Origin: Synechococcus sp. ATX 2A4
GTDB taxonomy: Bacteria; Cyanobacteriota; Cyanobacteriia; PCC-6307; Cyanobiaceae
Direction: 5' to 3'
Assembly (NCBI RefSeq): GCF_024346375.1
Contig: NZ_JAGQCV010000013.1
Location: forward strand, 18,876 to 82,875
Length of the DNA: 64,000 nucleotides
In this document: one piece after another, positions 9,358 through 18,591 of the stretch
Layout of the letters: every line of letters starts with the position of its first letter
Numbering within the stretch: position 1 is the stretch's first letter
Position numbers and translations under genes: made by a program
Notes under the pieces: model-generated
Databases searched by the model: none
Told to the model about the DNA's origin: nothing
Seen by the model: only the letters and a program-made list of their open reading frames with translations

Positions 9358-10266
9358 TTGCTTTCCGCGGACTTCAAGCGTCGGCTTAAGTCAACTCTCT
9401 TCGCCCGTATGAGTGATCGACGGTATTACTCGGTCAGGACTGGCCGGCTTAAGGGAAACACGGAATTGAGCCTCCAAGTGCTCAGGGAGTTCTTCGTTGC
9501 TATCTACGAGGCATTCGAAAACAAAGGCTATTTCCAAGAAAGGCTGGGCATCAACTGCGTCGACGGGTATATCAATGGGAGCGTGGGTGACGTTGTTCTC
9601 TACTCTTTCCGAAAGCTCCGTCGAAAGGGCCTGTTCCCTATCCTTAGTCGTAAGGATGACTTTACAGAGGATGAAATCTTCGACCTAATCGAGTTTCTTT
9701 ATGATCATGTCTCGCAACCCATCCCCTCAAGCGGGCATTACCACTCTTGGAACCAGTGCGGCCATCATTACTCGGAGTTCATACAGGGATCTGCGCAGGA
9801 CGAGTTTCGAGATGAGATCAACGATCTGCTAAGAGACTACAATGAGGGCTATGAACTCTCGCGCAAGGGCGAAATCCTCAGCCTTCCAGGCGGATCTCTA
9901 GAGCCCCTGCTCCAAGCCGCTGTGCCAGCTTACGACCCGTCAAATGTATCAGCACGCGTTGAAGCTGCCGTTGAGAAATTTCGGCGGCGTAAGTCTTCGA
10001 TTGAAGATCGCCGGGACGCCATCAGGGACTTGGCCGATGTCCTTGAGCATCTGCGGCCGCAATTAAAGAATGTGCTCCGCTCACAGGACGAAGCTGACCT
10101 GTTTAACATCGCCAATAACTTTGGGATTCGGCATCACAACGCACGACAGAAGATCGACTATGATCGCTTAATATGGCTTAGTTGGATCTTCTACTTCTAT
10201 CTCGCGACGATCCACGCCGCCGTTCGCTTGGTCCAGAAATCTGAAGAAACTTCGAGCCGGAGCTAG
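9358..10266 (+). CDS. Unrecognised helical protein, possible HEPN-like C-terminus
   Basis: A protein of 302 aa if it starts at TTG 9358, or 285 aa from ATG 9409; neither has a clear ribosome binding site. A stop at 9346 limits the frame upstream. The middle contains a His-rich stretch (SGHYHSWNQCGHHY). The C-terminal 90 residues are helical, with conserved-looking NNFGIRHHN followed by an aromatic helix WLSWIFYFYLATIHAAVRL. The Arg-His-His-Asn in a helical bundle is reminiscent of HEPN domains of abortive-infection proteins, but the canonical R-x4-6-H pattern is not clean, so this is weak. The gene pairs with 8935-9312 and shares its AT-leaning composition. Confidence 0.65.
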   Translation: MLSADFKRRLKSTLFARMSDRRYYSVRTGRLKGNTELSLQVLREFFVAIYEAFENKGYFQERLGINCVDGYINGSVGDVVLYSFRKLRRKGLFPILSRKDDFTEDEIFDLIEFLYDHVSQPIPSSGHYHSWNQCGHHYSEFIQGSAQDEFRDEINDLLRDYNEGYELSRKGEILSLPGGSLEPLLQAAVPAYDPSNVSARVEAAVEKFRRRKSSIEDRRDAIRDLADVLEHLRPQLKNVLRSQDEADLFNIANNFGIRHHNARQKIDYDRLIWLSWIFYFYLATIHAAVRLVQKSEETSSRS

Positions 10267-10948
10267 CCATTGCTTCGAGCAGACCGGTGGCCAGTCAGTT
10301 ATTCATTTTATAGACGCCTGCGTGGACGTCGGACGCTGAATCGTGGTCGGCACAACTTGCCGCATCAGCAAAAGGCAGGAAGATCCTGCCAACCTTTGCT
10401 TGAAACAGCTGGTGGCGCACATGCCATTAGTGAGCCCAACCGCAAGCTCATGAGCCACCAACCCACCCGGCGGCGGGGGTTGACGTTGTCACGCGGCGCA
10501 AGGGCTACGCAAGTGCGGAACGCTCTTTGAGCCCCACGCTTGCTCAACAGATTCCACACAACTGAGCCCAGTCCCGCACCCTTGCGCTCGCGTGGTTTCA
10601 AAGCCCCCTCGCCGCCGCCGGGCTGGGTGGTTCAGGTCACGATGGGCCGAGCGGCCTACCCGCGACTGCGGTGGCGATGCGCTCGGGGGCCTGCCGTCTG
10701 GAACGCTGGTGCTGCAGCGGCTGGCCTGGTGATCAAGTGCCTGTGACCTGGCGGGCCGGGTGTCTGCCGCAGCACCGTCACGGCGTCACAACCGTCAGGA
10801 TCACTGCAGCCACTGAGGTTCTTCGCTGTGACGGTTGTGACGCCCCTCCCCGCTAATGACCGCTTGGCTCAGTGGCACCAGCCGCACCGAGCGCCCTGCC
10901 ATTGCCCTCATCAGGCCTACAGTGGTAGCCATGTACTAGTGCTCTCTA
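10267..10948. other. Intergenic region with large inverted repeat
   Basis: I find no gene in these 680 bp. An AACTTGCCGCA at 10354-10364 resembles the repeats near both ends of the element. The long inverted repeat at 10782-10844 is listed separately. Confidence 0.4.
10782..10844. repeat. Perfect 16-bp inverted repeat (stem-loop)
   Basis: The left arm GGCGTCACAACCGTCA (10782-10797) is exactly the reverse complement of the right arm (10829-10844), with 31 bp between them. No U-tract follows. It could be a strong RNA hairpin, a protein-binding site, or the remnant ends of a small inserted element. It lies between the cargo pair and the CRISPR-Cas locus. Confidence 0.75.
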
Positions 10949-11225
10949 GTGCCTCCTGTTCGTCGCTCCCGTTCCCAGGCTGCCCGTGAGGACCCTCTAG
11001 AGGAGTGGGATTACCTCGATCTCGGGGTGCTCCAGGCCAGTCGGAGCCGCAAGGTGTGCATCACCTGCCATTGGTTTCGCCACCATGGGCCCCAACTGCA
11101 TCCCGCTGCTCACCTGCCAGCTGCACCAGGGGCTGATCGCCCAGGGGGAGCATCTGGTATCTCGTTGCAGCGGTTGGACCCAAGACCTGGTGCGGCAGAG
11201 GGGCTGGGCGCCGGAAGTGGGATGA
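10949..11225 (+). pseudogene. Frameshifted small Cys-rich cyanobacterial protein
   Basis: Two frames together read as one short protein. From GTG 10949 the first frame gives a DPLEEWDYLDLGVL segment and CITCHWFRHHG. From about 11092 the +1 frame continues PNCIPLLTCQLHQGL, then RCSGWTQDLVRQRGWAPEVG, and stops at 11223-11225. The Cys pairs (CxxC, then CxxxxxC, then RCSGW) are spread over both frames, which argues that a single-base indel split one Cys-rich, probably metal-binding, protein. I recall similar short proteins in cyanobacteria but cannot name the family. A sequencing error is the alternative. It lies 170 bp before cas3. Confidence 0.5.
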
Positions 11226-11395
11226 GCTCCAAGCCCAGCCCAGCGGCCTCCGCTACTTGGTGAAGGGCACGTCGTCAGCGAAGGGGCTAAGTTGGCCAAT
11301 CTGGTGAGGCCAGTCAGATACCGAATAGTCTGCGGGGTTGGAATGTTGTCATCAAGATTCTGCTTAAGCTGATTGCCCCAACATGAGCAACCACT

Positions 11396-13957
11396 TTGGC
11401 CTCTTCATCCGTCGGGGCTGAACCAATACCCGTTCTTGTTCTATGGGCTAAATCCGCATCAGTCATGTCGGCTGAGGGTCCTGGGGGATACCCACTCCTT
11501 CCTCATCTTCTTGATGTGGCTGCCGTGGCAGAGGCTCTCCTTCCTGTGGTTCCTTGCCCCGTCCCATTGCCATGTTCATCGGCGTGGGTTTCTGCGCTTG
11601 CTGGCCTTCATGACTTCGGCAAGGCCTCGCCTGGTTTTCAGCGCAAGCTGGGCCTCACGGCCGTGGGCAACTATGTGTTGGAGGCGAATCAACGCGAATG
11701 CCAGCAGCGTCATGACATGTGCACGGTGTTCTTGCTGAGGAACACGCTCAAGCGCAGGGGCCTGGACCATCGCCGTACCAACTGGCTTGCCCTGGCAGTT
11801 GGTGCGCACCACGGCCAGCCTTTTCCTGAAGGACAAATCACTGAGGCCGAGTGGGTGATTTCTCCCAGTTGGGAGCAAGCCCATGAAGCCTTGTTTGAAG
11901 AGGTCCTCAATGGCACCGGTGCCGAAGGTCTGCCGTCTCTCCCAACGGATAAAAAACACCGTGCTGCTTTTCTGCAGTGGTTGATGGGCCTCACCACGAC
12001 AGCCGACTGGCTCGGCTCCAGTGAGGGGGTTTGTCGTTCGGAACGGCTTTCCGAATGGTCTGGGGATTCGCGTCTATGGTTCGAGCGCTCAAGGCTCGTT
12101 GCCGAAGAGGCGCTGTTGAAAGCTGGCCTCCATCCAGCCGTCAGTTCCCCTCCCGTAAGCGGTGCAGAGGCCGTCCAGGTTGCCCTCGGCCCTGCACACC
12201 GGCCACGCCCGCTTCAGCAGGAGATGGCTTCACTGATGGATTCCTTGCCTGCTGAACCCTGCCTCATCGTGATCGAGGCTCCGATGGGTGAGGGCAAGAC
12301 AGAAGCGGCCTTGAGTAGCTCGCTCGGCTCGCGAGGCTTGTACTTGGCGATGCCGACACAGGCCACCAGCAATGCCCTGTTCACCCGGCTTGCAGCCTTC
12401 CTTGAACGGCAGAAAGGCCAGGGGGCCAGCAAGCTGCTTGCGCTCGCCCACGGATCCGGCGGACCTGAGGCGGCCAATCTTCGCCTGAGGGAAATTGGCT
12501 TGGGAACCAGCGATGGCCACGCCGGTGCAGGTTGGTGGTTCCGCGGTTCGAAACGATCACTGCTGTGCGCTGATGGAATCGGCACCGTTGATCAGGGCTT
12601 GATCGGCGTCCTGAGCACACGCCATGGCTTTGTGCGCCTTTACGGCCTCAGTGGCCGCACAGTGATCTTTGATGAGGTTCATGCCTACGACACGTACACG
12701 GGTGGTCTGATTGAAAGGTTGATCGCCTGGCTCCAGGTGCTGGGCTGTCGCGTGGTGGTGATGTCGGCCACCTTGCCTGCTTCCAAGCGTGAAGCGCTGT
12801 TGAAGGCTTGGAGCGGTTCTGTGGCCTTGCCTCCCCAGGAAAACAGCTACCCACGGATCAGCTGGGCAGTGCCCGATGCGGTCCACTCGGTCTCCTTTGC
12901 GGCCAGCCGCCGGCAACGCGTTGAGCTGCATTCCATTCCCTCAAGCACCCAGGCTGTTGCTCAACAGGCAATGGCATGGGCCCGGGAAGGGGCGCGGGTC
13001 CTGGTGGTCGTCAACAAGGTTGCTCGTGCGCAAGAGCTATACCGGCAGCTGGAAGAGGTGCCGTGCACTCTCTTTCACGCCCGTTTCCCGATGGACCAGC
13101 GGCTGGAGATTGAGCGGCGCGTGTTGGGCTTGTTCGGTCCTGATGGCTCGGCAACGGCAGGCCACGTGCTGGTGGCCACCCAGGTGGCGGAGCAAAGCCT
13201 TGACATTGACTGTGACGTTCTGATCACCGATCCAGCCCCTGTCGACCTGGTCCTGCAAAGAGAGGGACGAATCCATCGTCACGACCGCGCTCGTCCGGAA
13301 GGATTTGAGCAGCCTCTGGTCTACGTCGCCGATCTTGATGAGCAGCTGCCTAGTGAGGAGCTCACAAGCTTCGTTTATGACCAATGGGATGTTCTGCGCT
13401 CGTTTGCCTGGTTGCAGGCCAACCGCGTTCTGCAGCTGCCAGAAGACATCGATCGGCCGGTTCAGGACGTGTATGGAAGCTGGGAGCCCCAGGGATCAGC
13501 GGCGCTCCTGAAAGCCCTGGCCGAAGCCTTGAAGACCCACCAAGCCGACCAGCAGGCCATGGAAGACCTGGCTCGTCAGGCAAGGCTGGCGATGCCTGAC
13601 GAGTGGAGCGTCGTCCCCAACGCCCCGTTCTCAAATGATGATGACGCCGAGTCTGGAGTCCTGCGGTTCGGCACCCGTCTCGGGGAGGACAGCCAGTCTG
13701 TGGTGCCTGTTTACCCAGCTGATCTGGCGGATTTGCAGGGCCGGGCCACCGTATTGGCGCAGCAGGTGATGCGCATCAGCAATAAGAGGTTGATCCAGGC
13801 CGTTCGGCAGGCACCACTTCCGGAAGGCTGGCGAAGCCTGCCCGGGCTGGCTGCGCACCTCCCCCTTCGCCTCGACGAAGCCGGTCGAGTCCTTGGTTGC
13901 CCGGTTGAAGCCTGGCTGGATGCTGACCTAGGCCTGGTGGTGGCGAGTTCTGGATGA
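11396..13957 (+). CDS. cas3: CRISPR-associated helicase-nuclease Cas3 (type I-E)
   Basis: Cas3 is recruited by target-bound Cascade, and nicks, unwinds and degrades the DNA. This 853-aa protein has the fused N-terminal HD nuclease (PHLLD near residue 37, LAGLHDFGK near 70-76, GAHHGQPF) and the SF2 helicase (Walker A APMGEGKTEAAL near 294-305, DEVHAYD near 425, MSATLP, ATQVAEQSLDID, QREGRIHRH). All catalytic motifs look intact. The start is probably TTG 11396: an in-frame stop lies at 11384, no ATG/GTG precedes the first conserved LWAKSA motif, and no good ribosome binding site is visible. It heads the operon but is separated from cas8e by 95 bp, so the Cascade genes may have their own promoter. 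Confidence 0.95.
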   Translation: MASSSVGAEPIPVLVLWAKSASVMSAEGPGGYPLLPHLLDVAAVAEALLPVVPCPVPLPCSSAWVSALAGLHDFGKASPGFQRKLGLTAVGNYVLEANQRECQQRHDMCTVFLLRNTLKRRGLDHRRTNWLALAVGAHHGQPFPEGQITEAEWVISPSWEQAHEALFEEVLNGTGAEGLPSLPTDKKHRAAFLQWLMGLTTTADWLGSSEGVCRSERLSEWSGDSRLWFERSRLVAEEALLKAGLHPAVSSPPVSGAEAVQVALGPAHRPRPLQQEMASLMDSLPAEPCLIVIEAPMGEGKTEAALSSSLGSRGLYLAMPTQATSNALFTRLAAFLERQKGQGASKLLALAHGSGGPEAANLRLREIGLGTSDGHAGAGWWFRGSKRSLLCADGIGTVDQGLIGVLSTRHGFVRLYGLSGRTVIFDEVHAYDTYTGGLIERLIAWLQVLGCRVVVMSATLPASKREALLKAWSGSVALPPQENSYPRISWAVPDAVHSVSFAASRRQRVELHSIPSSTQAVAQQAMAWAREGARVLVVVNKVARAQELYRQLEEVPCTLFHARFPMDQRLEIERRVLGLFGPDGSATAGHVLVATQVAEQSLDIDCDVLITDPAPVDLVLQREGRIHRHDRARPEGFEQPLVYVADLDEQLPSEELTSFVYDQWDVLRSFAWLQANRVLQLPEDIDRPVQDVYGSWEPQGSAALLKALAEALKTHQADQQAMEDLARQARLAMPDEWSVVPNAPFSNDDDAESGVLRFGTRLGEDSQSVVPVYPADLADLQGRATVLAQQVMRISNKRLIQAVRQAPLPEGWRSLPGLAAHLPLRLDEAGRVLGCPVEAWLDADLGLVVASSG

Positions 13958-14052
13958 GCTGGCTGGAACAAGGCTTGTCTTTCGCACGAGGAGATCAGCA
14001 ACGAGCTACGAAACCCTCCACACTTGACGCAATCCCAACCCGCCAGTAGGTC

Positions 14053-15537
14053 ATGACCTTCTCACTGCTTACGGAACCGTGGATTCCACTGATTTCTGTT
14101 GACGGAGAGCGGCGAGAGGCTTCTCTCAGTGAGGCGCTGTTGGAGCCGGAGCGCTGGCTGGGGATCGACAGCATCATTCCTGTTGAGGTCTTTGGGCTTT
14201 ATCGGCTGATGGTCGCCATCAGCCACCGAGCAATTGGGCCTGAATCAGAACCAAGAACCGATCTGGTTGACCACTGGCCCCGGGCAAAGTTGGCGGCCTA
14301 TCTGGAGCGATGGAGCGACCACTTTGATCTGCTGCATCCAACGACTCCCTTTCTTCAGGTTTCGGCCTTGGCCGAGGCGAACCTCACTCCATCACCGTGG
14401 ACCCGGCTGGCGATGGAGCGATCCTCGGGTGCAGCCCGGATGATCTGGGACCACAGCATGGATGCGACGCCCAGCCCTCTCACGCTCAGTGCAGCGGCAC
14501 GCCTTCTCGTGGCGCATCTGCAGTTCACCCCGGGGGGCTTGGTGAAGGCATTACGCACCTCTGCCGTTCGGGGGCCTGCCTGCGGGGTTCTCCTGACGCT
14601 TCCAATCGGTGCCACCCTTCAGGAAACCTTGGCGTTCTCGATCGTTCCGCAGTCTGGGGAGAAATTTGCTGCAGACCTGCCGAGTTGGGAGAGGCCACCG
14701 CTGAGCCTTGAGGAGTTACGCAATCCCCAGGAGCTTGTACTGAAAGGACCTGCTCATCGCTACACATTGCTGAGCAGGTCCATCCTTCTTCAGCCTTCCG
14801 GGGGGCAGCTGACCCATCTGCTCTATGCGGAAGGAGTGATTGCCACTGATGCCAACACGCCCACAGCTGACCCGATGGCAGCGGTGGTGCAGGGAAAGAA
14901 AGGACCCATGCCTCTTCTGCTCTCGGAGCAAAAGGCACTGTGGCGCGACTTTCAGTCTCTGGTGGGGAGCAAGGGCAGCACCCCTGCCGGTACCCTCAGC
15001 CACGCCAGCGGGATTCGCGAGGAGCAGGGCAACGAACGGCCGATCGAGATCCTTGCGGGAGGGTTGCTGCCTGATCAAGCAAAAATCGTGCTCTGGCGGC
15101 TCGAAGAACGCAGACTTTCGCCGAATCTTTTGCGTGAGCCCAGGCTGAAGGATGCCGTTGATAAGGCTCTTGAGCTGGCGGAGAACGCTGGTGTCGGTTT
15201 AGGGAAGGCGCTCTATGCGCTCTTTACCGAGTGGTTGCAACGCAGTGGCGACGGCAAACCCGACCCGCAGAAGGTGCGCAGCCTTGGTGAATCGATTCAG
15301 GCCAGCGCCTTCTTCTGGAGCAGCCTGGAGCCTGAATTCTGGTCGTTTGTTCATGATCTGAGCCAGAAAGGTGATATTGAAAGAACTCTTGATCAATGGC
15401 GCGATACTCTAAGGGCTGTTATTTCGGCCGCTCAGCAACAAGCAACTTCATCCTTGGGGCTCGATGCCCGAGCGCTCAAGGCGGCCAGCCACACAAGTCA
15501 TCAATTCGGAAAAGTTGTGGCGGGAATCAAGGCATAA
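14053..15537 (+). CDS. cas8e: Cascade large subunit Cas8e (Cse1/CasA)
   Basis: Cas8e is the large subunit of the type I-E Cascade complex. It reads the PAM and signals Cas3. The 494-aa length fits the family (about 500). The N-terminus FSLLTEPWIPLISVDG and the EALLEPERWLGI region are characteristic. Central motifs such as WDHSMDATPSPLTLSAAARLLVAHLQFTPGG cannot be quoted in full here, but lie at about residues 134-163. The C-terminal four-helix bundle ends in HTSHQFGKVVAGIKA. It begins 95 bp after cas3 and is followed by cas11 after 48 bp. Confidence 0.93.
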   Translation: MTFSLLTEPWIPLISVDGERREASLSEALLEPERWLGIDSIIPVEVFGLYRLMVAISHRAIGPESEPRTDLVDHWPRAKLAAYLERWSDHFDLLHPTTPFLQVSALAEANLTPSPWTRLAMERSSGAARMIWDHSMDATPSPLTLSAAARLLVAHLQFTPGGLVKALRTSAVRGPACGVLLTLPIGATLQETLAFSIVPQSGEKFAADLPSWERPPLSLEELRNPQELVLKGPAHRYTLLSRSILLQPSGGQLTHLLYAEGVIATDANTPTADPMAAVVQGKKGPMPLLLSEQKALWRDFQSLVGSKGSTPAGTLSHASGIREEQGNERPIEILAGGLLPDQAKIVLWRLEERRLSPNLLREPRLKDAVDKALELAENAGVGLGKALYALFTEWLQRSGDGKPDPQKVRSLGESIQASAFFWSSLEPEFWSFVHDLSQKGDIERTLDQWRDTLRAVISAAQQQATSSLGLDARALKAASHTSHQFGKVVAGIKA

Positions 15538-15585
15538 CCCGATGACCCCTTTCACAGTCCAAAACCATTTCCGCCTTGGCATCTC

Positions 15586-16107
15586 ATGAACACCACTGCA
15601 TTCTTTGAAAAGCTCCAAGAGCTTGCTGAGTCTGATTCTGCGCTTGTGGCAACCTTGCGCCGATCAGCCTCGTATCCACCGGGCCTTTACCCTCCAGCCT
15701 TTCCTTACATCGAGCCTTCGCTGATGGAGCTTGGGGAGCAGCGCCGCGCTACGGCCTATCTCGTTGCGGGGTGTTGGGCGTTGGCTGCACGCCGCGAAAA
15801 AGGAGCCCCCCTCAGGCTTCCGCTTGCTGTCAAGGCTTTGATGGTGAATCACCAGCAAGGCGGCAAAAGCCTCGAAGCTCGGTTCACCACCCTGCTCGAT
15901 GCAGATCCTGATGAGCTGCCATGGCGTCTGCGCCATCTCACCTCCCAACTGGCGGCGGCCTCGATCGCTGTTGACTGGCCATCCCTGCTGGATGACCTCT
16001 GGCAGTGGGGCAGCGAGAAACGCTGGGTTCAGACGGCCTGGGCGCGCTTGTTCTGGTCGGCTTCTGCAACGAAAGCAAAAGCAAGTGTTAGGGCCAGCCG
16101 CAGCTGA
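15586..16107 (+). CDS. cas11: Cascade small subunit Cas11 (Cse2/CasB)
   Basis: Cas11 forms the belly of Cascade and stabilises the R-loop. It is present as two copies in the well-studied E. coli complex. At 173 aa it has the family length and is largely helical and basic. Recognisable parts are LRRSASYPPGLYPPAFPYI near the N-terminus, a Cse2-like segment with LDADPDELPWRLRHL, and the C-terminal WPSLLDDLWQWG. Position between cas8e and cas7e confirms the call. The ATG at 15586 gives a standard N-terminus. Confidence 0.88.
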   Translation: MNTTAFFEKLQELAESDSALVATLRRSASYPPGLYPPAFPYIEPSLMELGEQRRATAYLVAGCWALAARREKGAPLRLPLAVKALMVNHQQGGKSLEARFTTLLDADPDELPWRLRHLTSQLAAASIAVDWPSLLDDLWQWGSEKRWVQTAWARLFWSASATKAKASVRASRS

Positions 16108-16148
16108 ATGCCTTGCATCGTCCCTCCATTCATTCGCAACCATCTCTC

Positions 16149-17285
16149 ATGACTCAGTTCGTTGAGCTTCACATCATTCAGAACTTCGCTCCCTCTTGCT
16201 TGAACCGAGACGATACGGGAGCACCGAAAGACGCCATGTTCGGTGGTTACCGGCGCAGCCGCATCTCCAGCCAGTGCCTGAAGAGGGCCTCTCGCCTTGC
16301 CTTCACGAGCCTCGGGCTCCTGAACAAGGATGAGCTCGGCATCCGTACCAGAAACGTCGTGGCTTTGCTGGTGGAGAAACTGAAAGACAAGGGAATTGAT
16401 GCCCCGCAGAAAGCGATTGAGCAGGCTCTTGCCATCGTTGAGCTCAAGGTGAAGAGCAAGCAAGACAAGGGATTCTTGGCGGATGATGATGGGCCTGCCA
16501 ACAAAGAGGCCGTCTCGCAGACGGAATACCTGCTGTTTCTCAGCAACACCTGCATTGATGAACTGGCAGGGGTGATCCAAGCCCATTACGAGCTGCTGGA
16601 GAGTGGCAAAAGTAGCCGGGAGGCCAAAAAGGCGATCGACGACTGCATTGGCTCGGCTTCTGCGGTTGATGTAGCGCTCTTTGGTCGCATGCTCGCTGAT
16701 CGAAAAGAGCTGAACGTTGATGCTGCCGCGCAGGTTGCCCATGCCATCTCTACGCATCGGGTCGACCGGGAGTCCGACTTCTTCACGGCCGTGGATGATT
16801 GGACCGAGGATGATGAAGCTGATGCTGGGATGCTGGGCACCGTGGAGTTCAACTCTTCCTGCCAGTATCGGTATGCAGTGGTCAACCAAGATCAGCTCTC
16901 CAGAAATCTTGGTGGTGATGATCTGCTTGCCAGGAAGGGCTTGCTTGCCTTCCTGCGTGCAGCGATCATGGCCATTCCTTCTGGCCGGCAGAACACGTTT
17001 GCCGCACATAATCTCCCAGCCTTTATCGGTATTGCCATCCACAATTCGCAGCCGATCAGTCTTGCTAATGCCTTTGAGCAGCCCGTTCGAGCAGACACCA
17101 AGCAGAGCCTCACTGCTGCGTCGGTTGCACGGCTTGAAACACATGCCAACCAGCTGAGCCAGGCCTTCGGTCTTGACCTTGGGCTCAAGGTGCTTGACCT
17201 CTCGGGTGCATGGAAAGGAGAAAGCCTCGCTTCCATGGAGGCATTGCTTGCTCAAGTGGAAGCAGAACTGGAGGCAGTGGCATGA
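16149..17285 (+). CDS. cas7: Cascade backbone subunit Cas7e (Cse4/CasC)
   Basis: Cas7e polymerises along the crRNA to form the Cascade backbone. I start it at ATG 16149 (MTQFVELHIIQN), where family members begin; the frame is open 12 codons further upstream. The 378-aa protein shows the canonical NLNRDD-like stretch (here CLNRDDTGAPKDAMFGG), followed by RISSQCLKRASR, LFGRMLAD, ATQ-equivalent AAQVAHAISTHRVDRESDFF, and the C-terminal SGRQNTFAAHNLP. Its stop overlaps the cas5e start by 4 bp (ATGA), which indicates translational coupling. Confidence 0.94.
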   Translation: MTQFVELHIIQNFAPSCLNRDDTGAPKDAMFGGYRRSRISSQCLKRASRLAFTSLGLLNKDELGIRTRNVVALLVEKLKDKGIDAPQKAIEQALAIVELKVKSKQDKGFLADDDGPANKEAVSQTEYLLFLSNTCIDELAGVIQAHYELLESGKSSREAKKAIDDCIGSASAVDVALFGRMLADRKELNVDAAAQVAHAISTHRVDRESDFFTAVDDWTEDDEADAGMLGTVEFNSSCQYRYAVVNQDQLSRNLGGDDLLARKGLLAFLRAAIMAIPSGRQNTFAAHNLPAFIGIAIHNSQPISLANAFEQPVRADTKQSLTAASVARLETHANQLSQAFGLDLGLKVLDLSGAWKGESLASMEALLAQVEAELEAVA

Positions 17286-17929
17286 ACGCGACACTGCTGA
17301 TTCCCCTGGTTGGCCCCTTGCAGGCGTGGGGCCTCGACTCCCGTTTCGCCTTGCGCCAATCCGCCTCTGAGCCCAGCAAGAGTGGCGTCATTGGCCTCTG
17401 CTGCGCTGCCCTGGGCCGCGACCGCAGCGAGCCGATCGACGATCTTGCCGCTCTGCGTTTTGGTGTGCGCGTGGACCGGGAAGGCCGCTCCACCCGCGAC
17501 TTTCACACGGCCATGAATGTGATCGGTGCCAGTGGCAGCGATCTGCGGACGGTTGTTTCCAACCGCTGGTATCTCGCCCATGCTGCCTTTCTGGCTGGAC
17601 TGGAGGGACCATGCGACCTGCTTCGCAGCATCCACATGGCTCTCCAACAGCCGCATTGGCCGCTTGTTCTTGGCCGTAAGAGCTGTCCTCCGACCTGCCC
17701 GCCAGGAAGCGGAACAGTGCTGGATCTTCCTTTGCAGGAGGCATTGCTGCAAGCGGTTCCCCTCGCTGACGGTTTGGAGCGTTATCGGCTCGTCCTGGAA
17801 GACCCTGAGGGGCCGCAAAGCCGGCCCGACCAGCCGATCGGACCGTTCGCAGAGCGTCGCTTTGGCAATCGGCGGGTGCGCGTCCTCTCCGCCGCCGTTC
17901 CTACCGCCTCGACAGGAGTGGATCGATGA
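17282..17929 (+). CDS. cas5: Cascade subunit Cas5e (CasD)
   Basis: Cas5e caps the 5' handle of the crRNA in Cascade. It begins at ATG 17282, overlapping the cas7e stop, and encodes 215 aa. Family features include the N-terminal LLIPLVGPLQAWG, the RQSASEPSKSGVIGLCCAALGR region with the P-S/T-KSGV loop, and TRDFHTAMNVI. The 3' end overlaps cas6e by 4 bp (ATGA). Confidence 0.93.
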   Translation: MNATLLIPLVGPLQAWGLDSRFALRQSASEPSKSGVIGLCCAALGRDRSEPIDDLAALRFGVRVDREGRSTRDFHTAMNVIGASGSDLRTVVSNRWYLAHAAFLAGLEGPCDLLRSIHMALQQPHWPLVLGRKSCPPTCPPGSGTVLDLPLQEALLQAVPLADGLERYRLVLEDPEGPQSRPDQPIGPFAERRFGNRRVRVLSAAVPTASTGVDR

Positions 17930-18591
17930 GCTTGATCCTCAGCCGACTCCGGCTGAATGTGGGCCAGCGCGACGTTCGCCGGGATCTTGGCAATCCCTAT
18001 GACATGCACCGCACGTTGGTGCGCGCCTTTGCGGATAGCCCGGAGTCAGAGGTGCGCCCCTTTCTTTGGCGGCTTGAGCCAGGCCGTGAGGCACAACCAC
18101 CCGAGGTCCTGGTGCAATCTGAAAGTGAGCCGAAATGGGGCCAGTTGCCCCTGAACTACCTGATCGAGCAGGAGGCCCGTTCCTGGTCACCAGAGGAGGT
18201 GCTGCGGCAGGGGCGGCGGCTGCGGTTCCGTCTTCGCGCGAACCCAACGGTTTGTCGGGTCCCTCCAGCCCCTGAAAACCAAGAGAGCCCGGTCTCAGTC
18301 GCGCGAGGCAACCGCAAACGCCTTGGACTGTGGAAAGAAGAGGAGCAGCTCGCCTGGATGGAACGCCAGGCCGCCAAGCTCGGTCTGGCTTCTGTCGCCG
18401 CTGTTGTGAGCAGCTCTGCGAGGCTTCGGTGCAGGCGCGGTGGCGGGGTGCTGACGGTCGCAGCCGCCCTCTTTGAAGGGCAGGCTGTGATTGCTGACCC
18501 AACTGCGCTGGCCGCTGGCATCCGCCAGGGCGTGGGCCATGCGCGATTGCTTGGCCTCGGTCTGGTGTCGGTGGCTCCGATCCGCAGCTGA
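17926..18591 (+). CDS. cas6e: crRNA endoribonuclease Cas6e (CasE)
   Basis: Cas6e cuts the pre-crRNA at the base of each repeat hairpin and stays with Cascade. The 221-aa protein begins LILSRLRLN, has the active-site segment GNPYDMHRTLVRAF with the expected His near residue 28, and ends with the glycine-rich loop GIRQGVGHARLLGLGLVSV typical of RAMP proteins. Its substrate should be the stem CCCC...GGGG in the array repeat. It overlaps cas5e by 4 bp and cas1 by 1 bp. Confidence 0.93.
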   Translation: MSLILSRLRLNVGQRDVRRDLGNPYDMHRTLVRAFADSPESEVRPFLWRLEPGREAQPPEVLVQSESEPKWGQLPLNYLIEQEARSWSPEEVLRQGRRLRFRLRANPTVCRVPPAPENQESPVSVARGNRKRLGLWKEEEQLAWMERQAAKLGLASVAAVVSSSARLRCRRGGGVLTVAAALFEGQAVIADPTALAAGIRQGVGHARLLGLGLVSVAPIRS

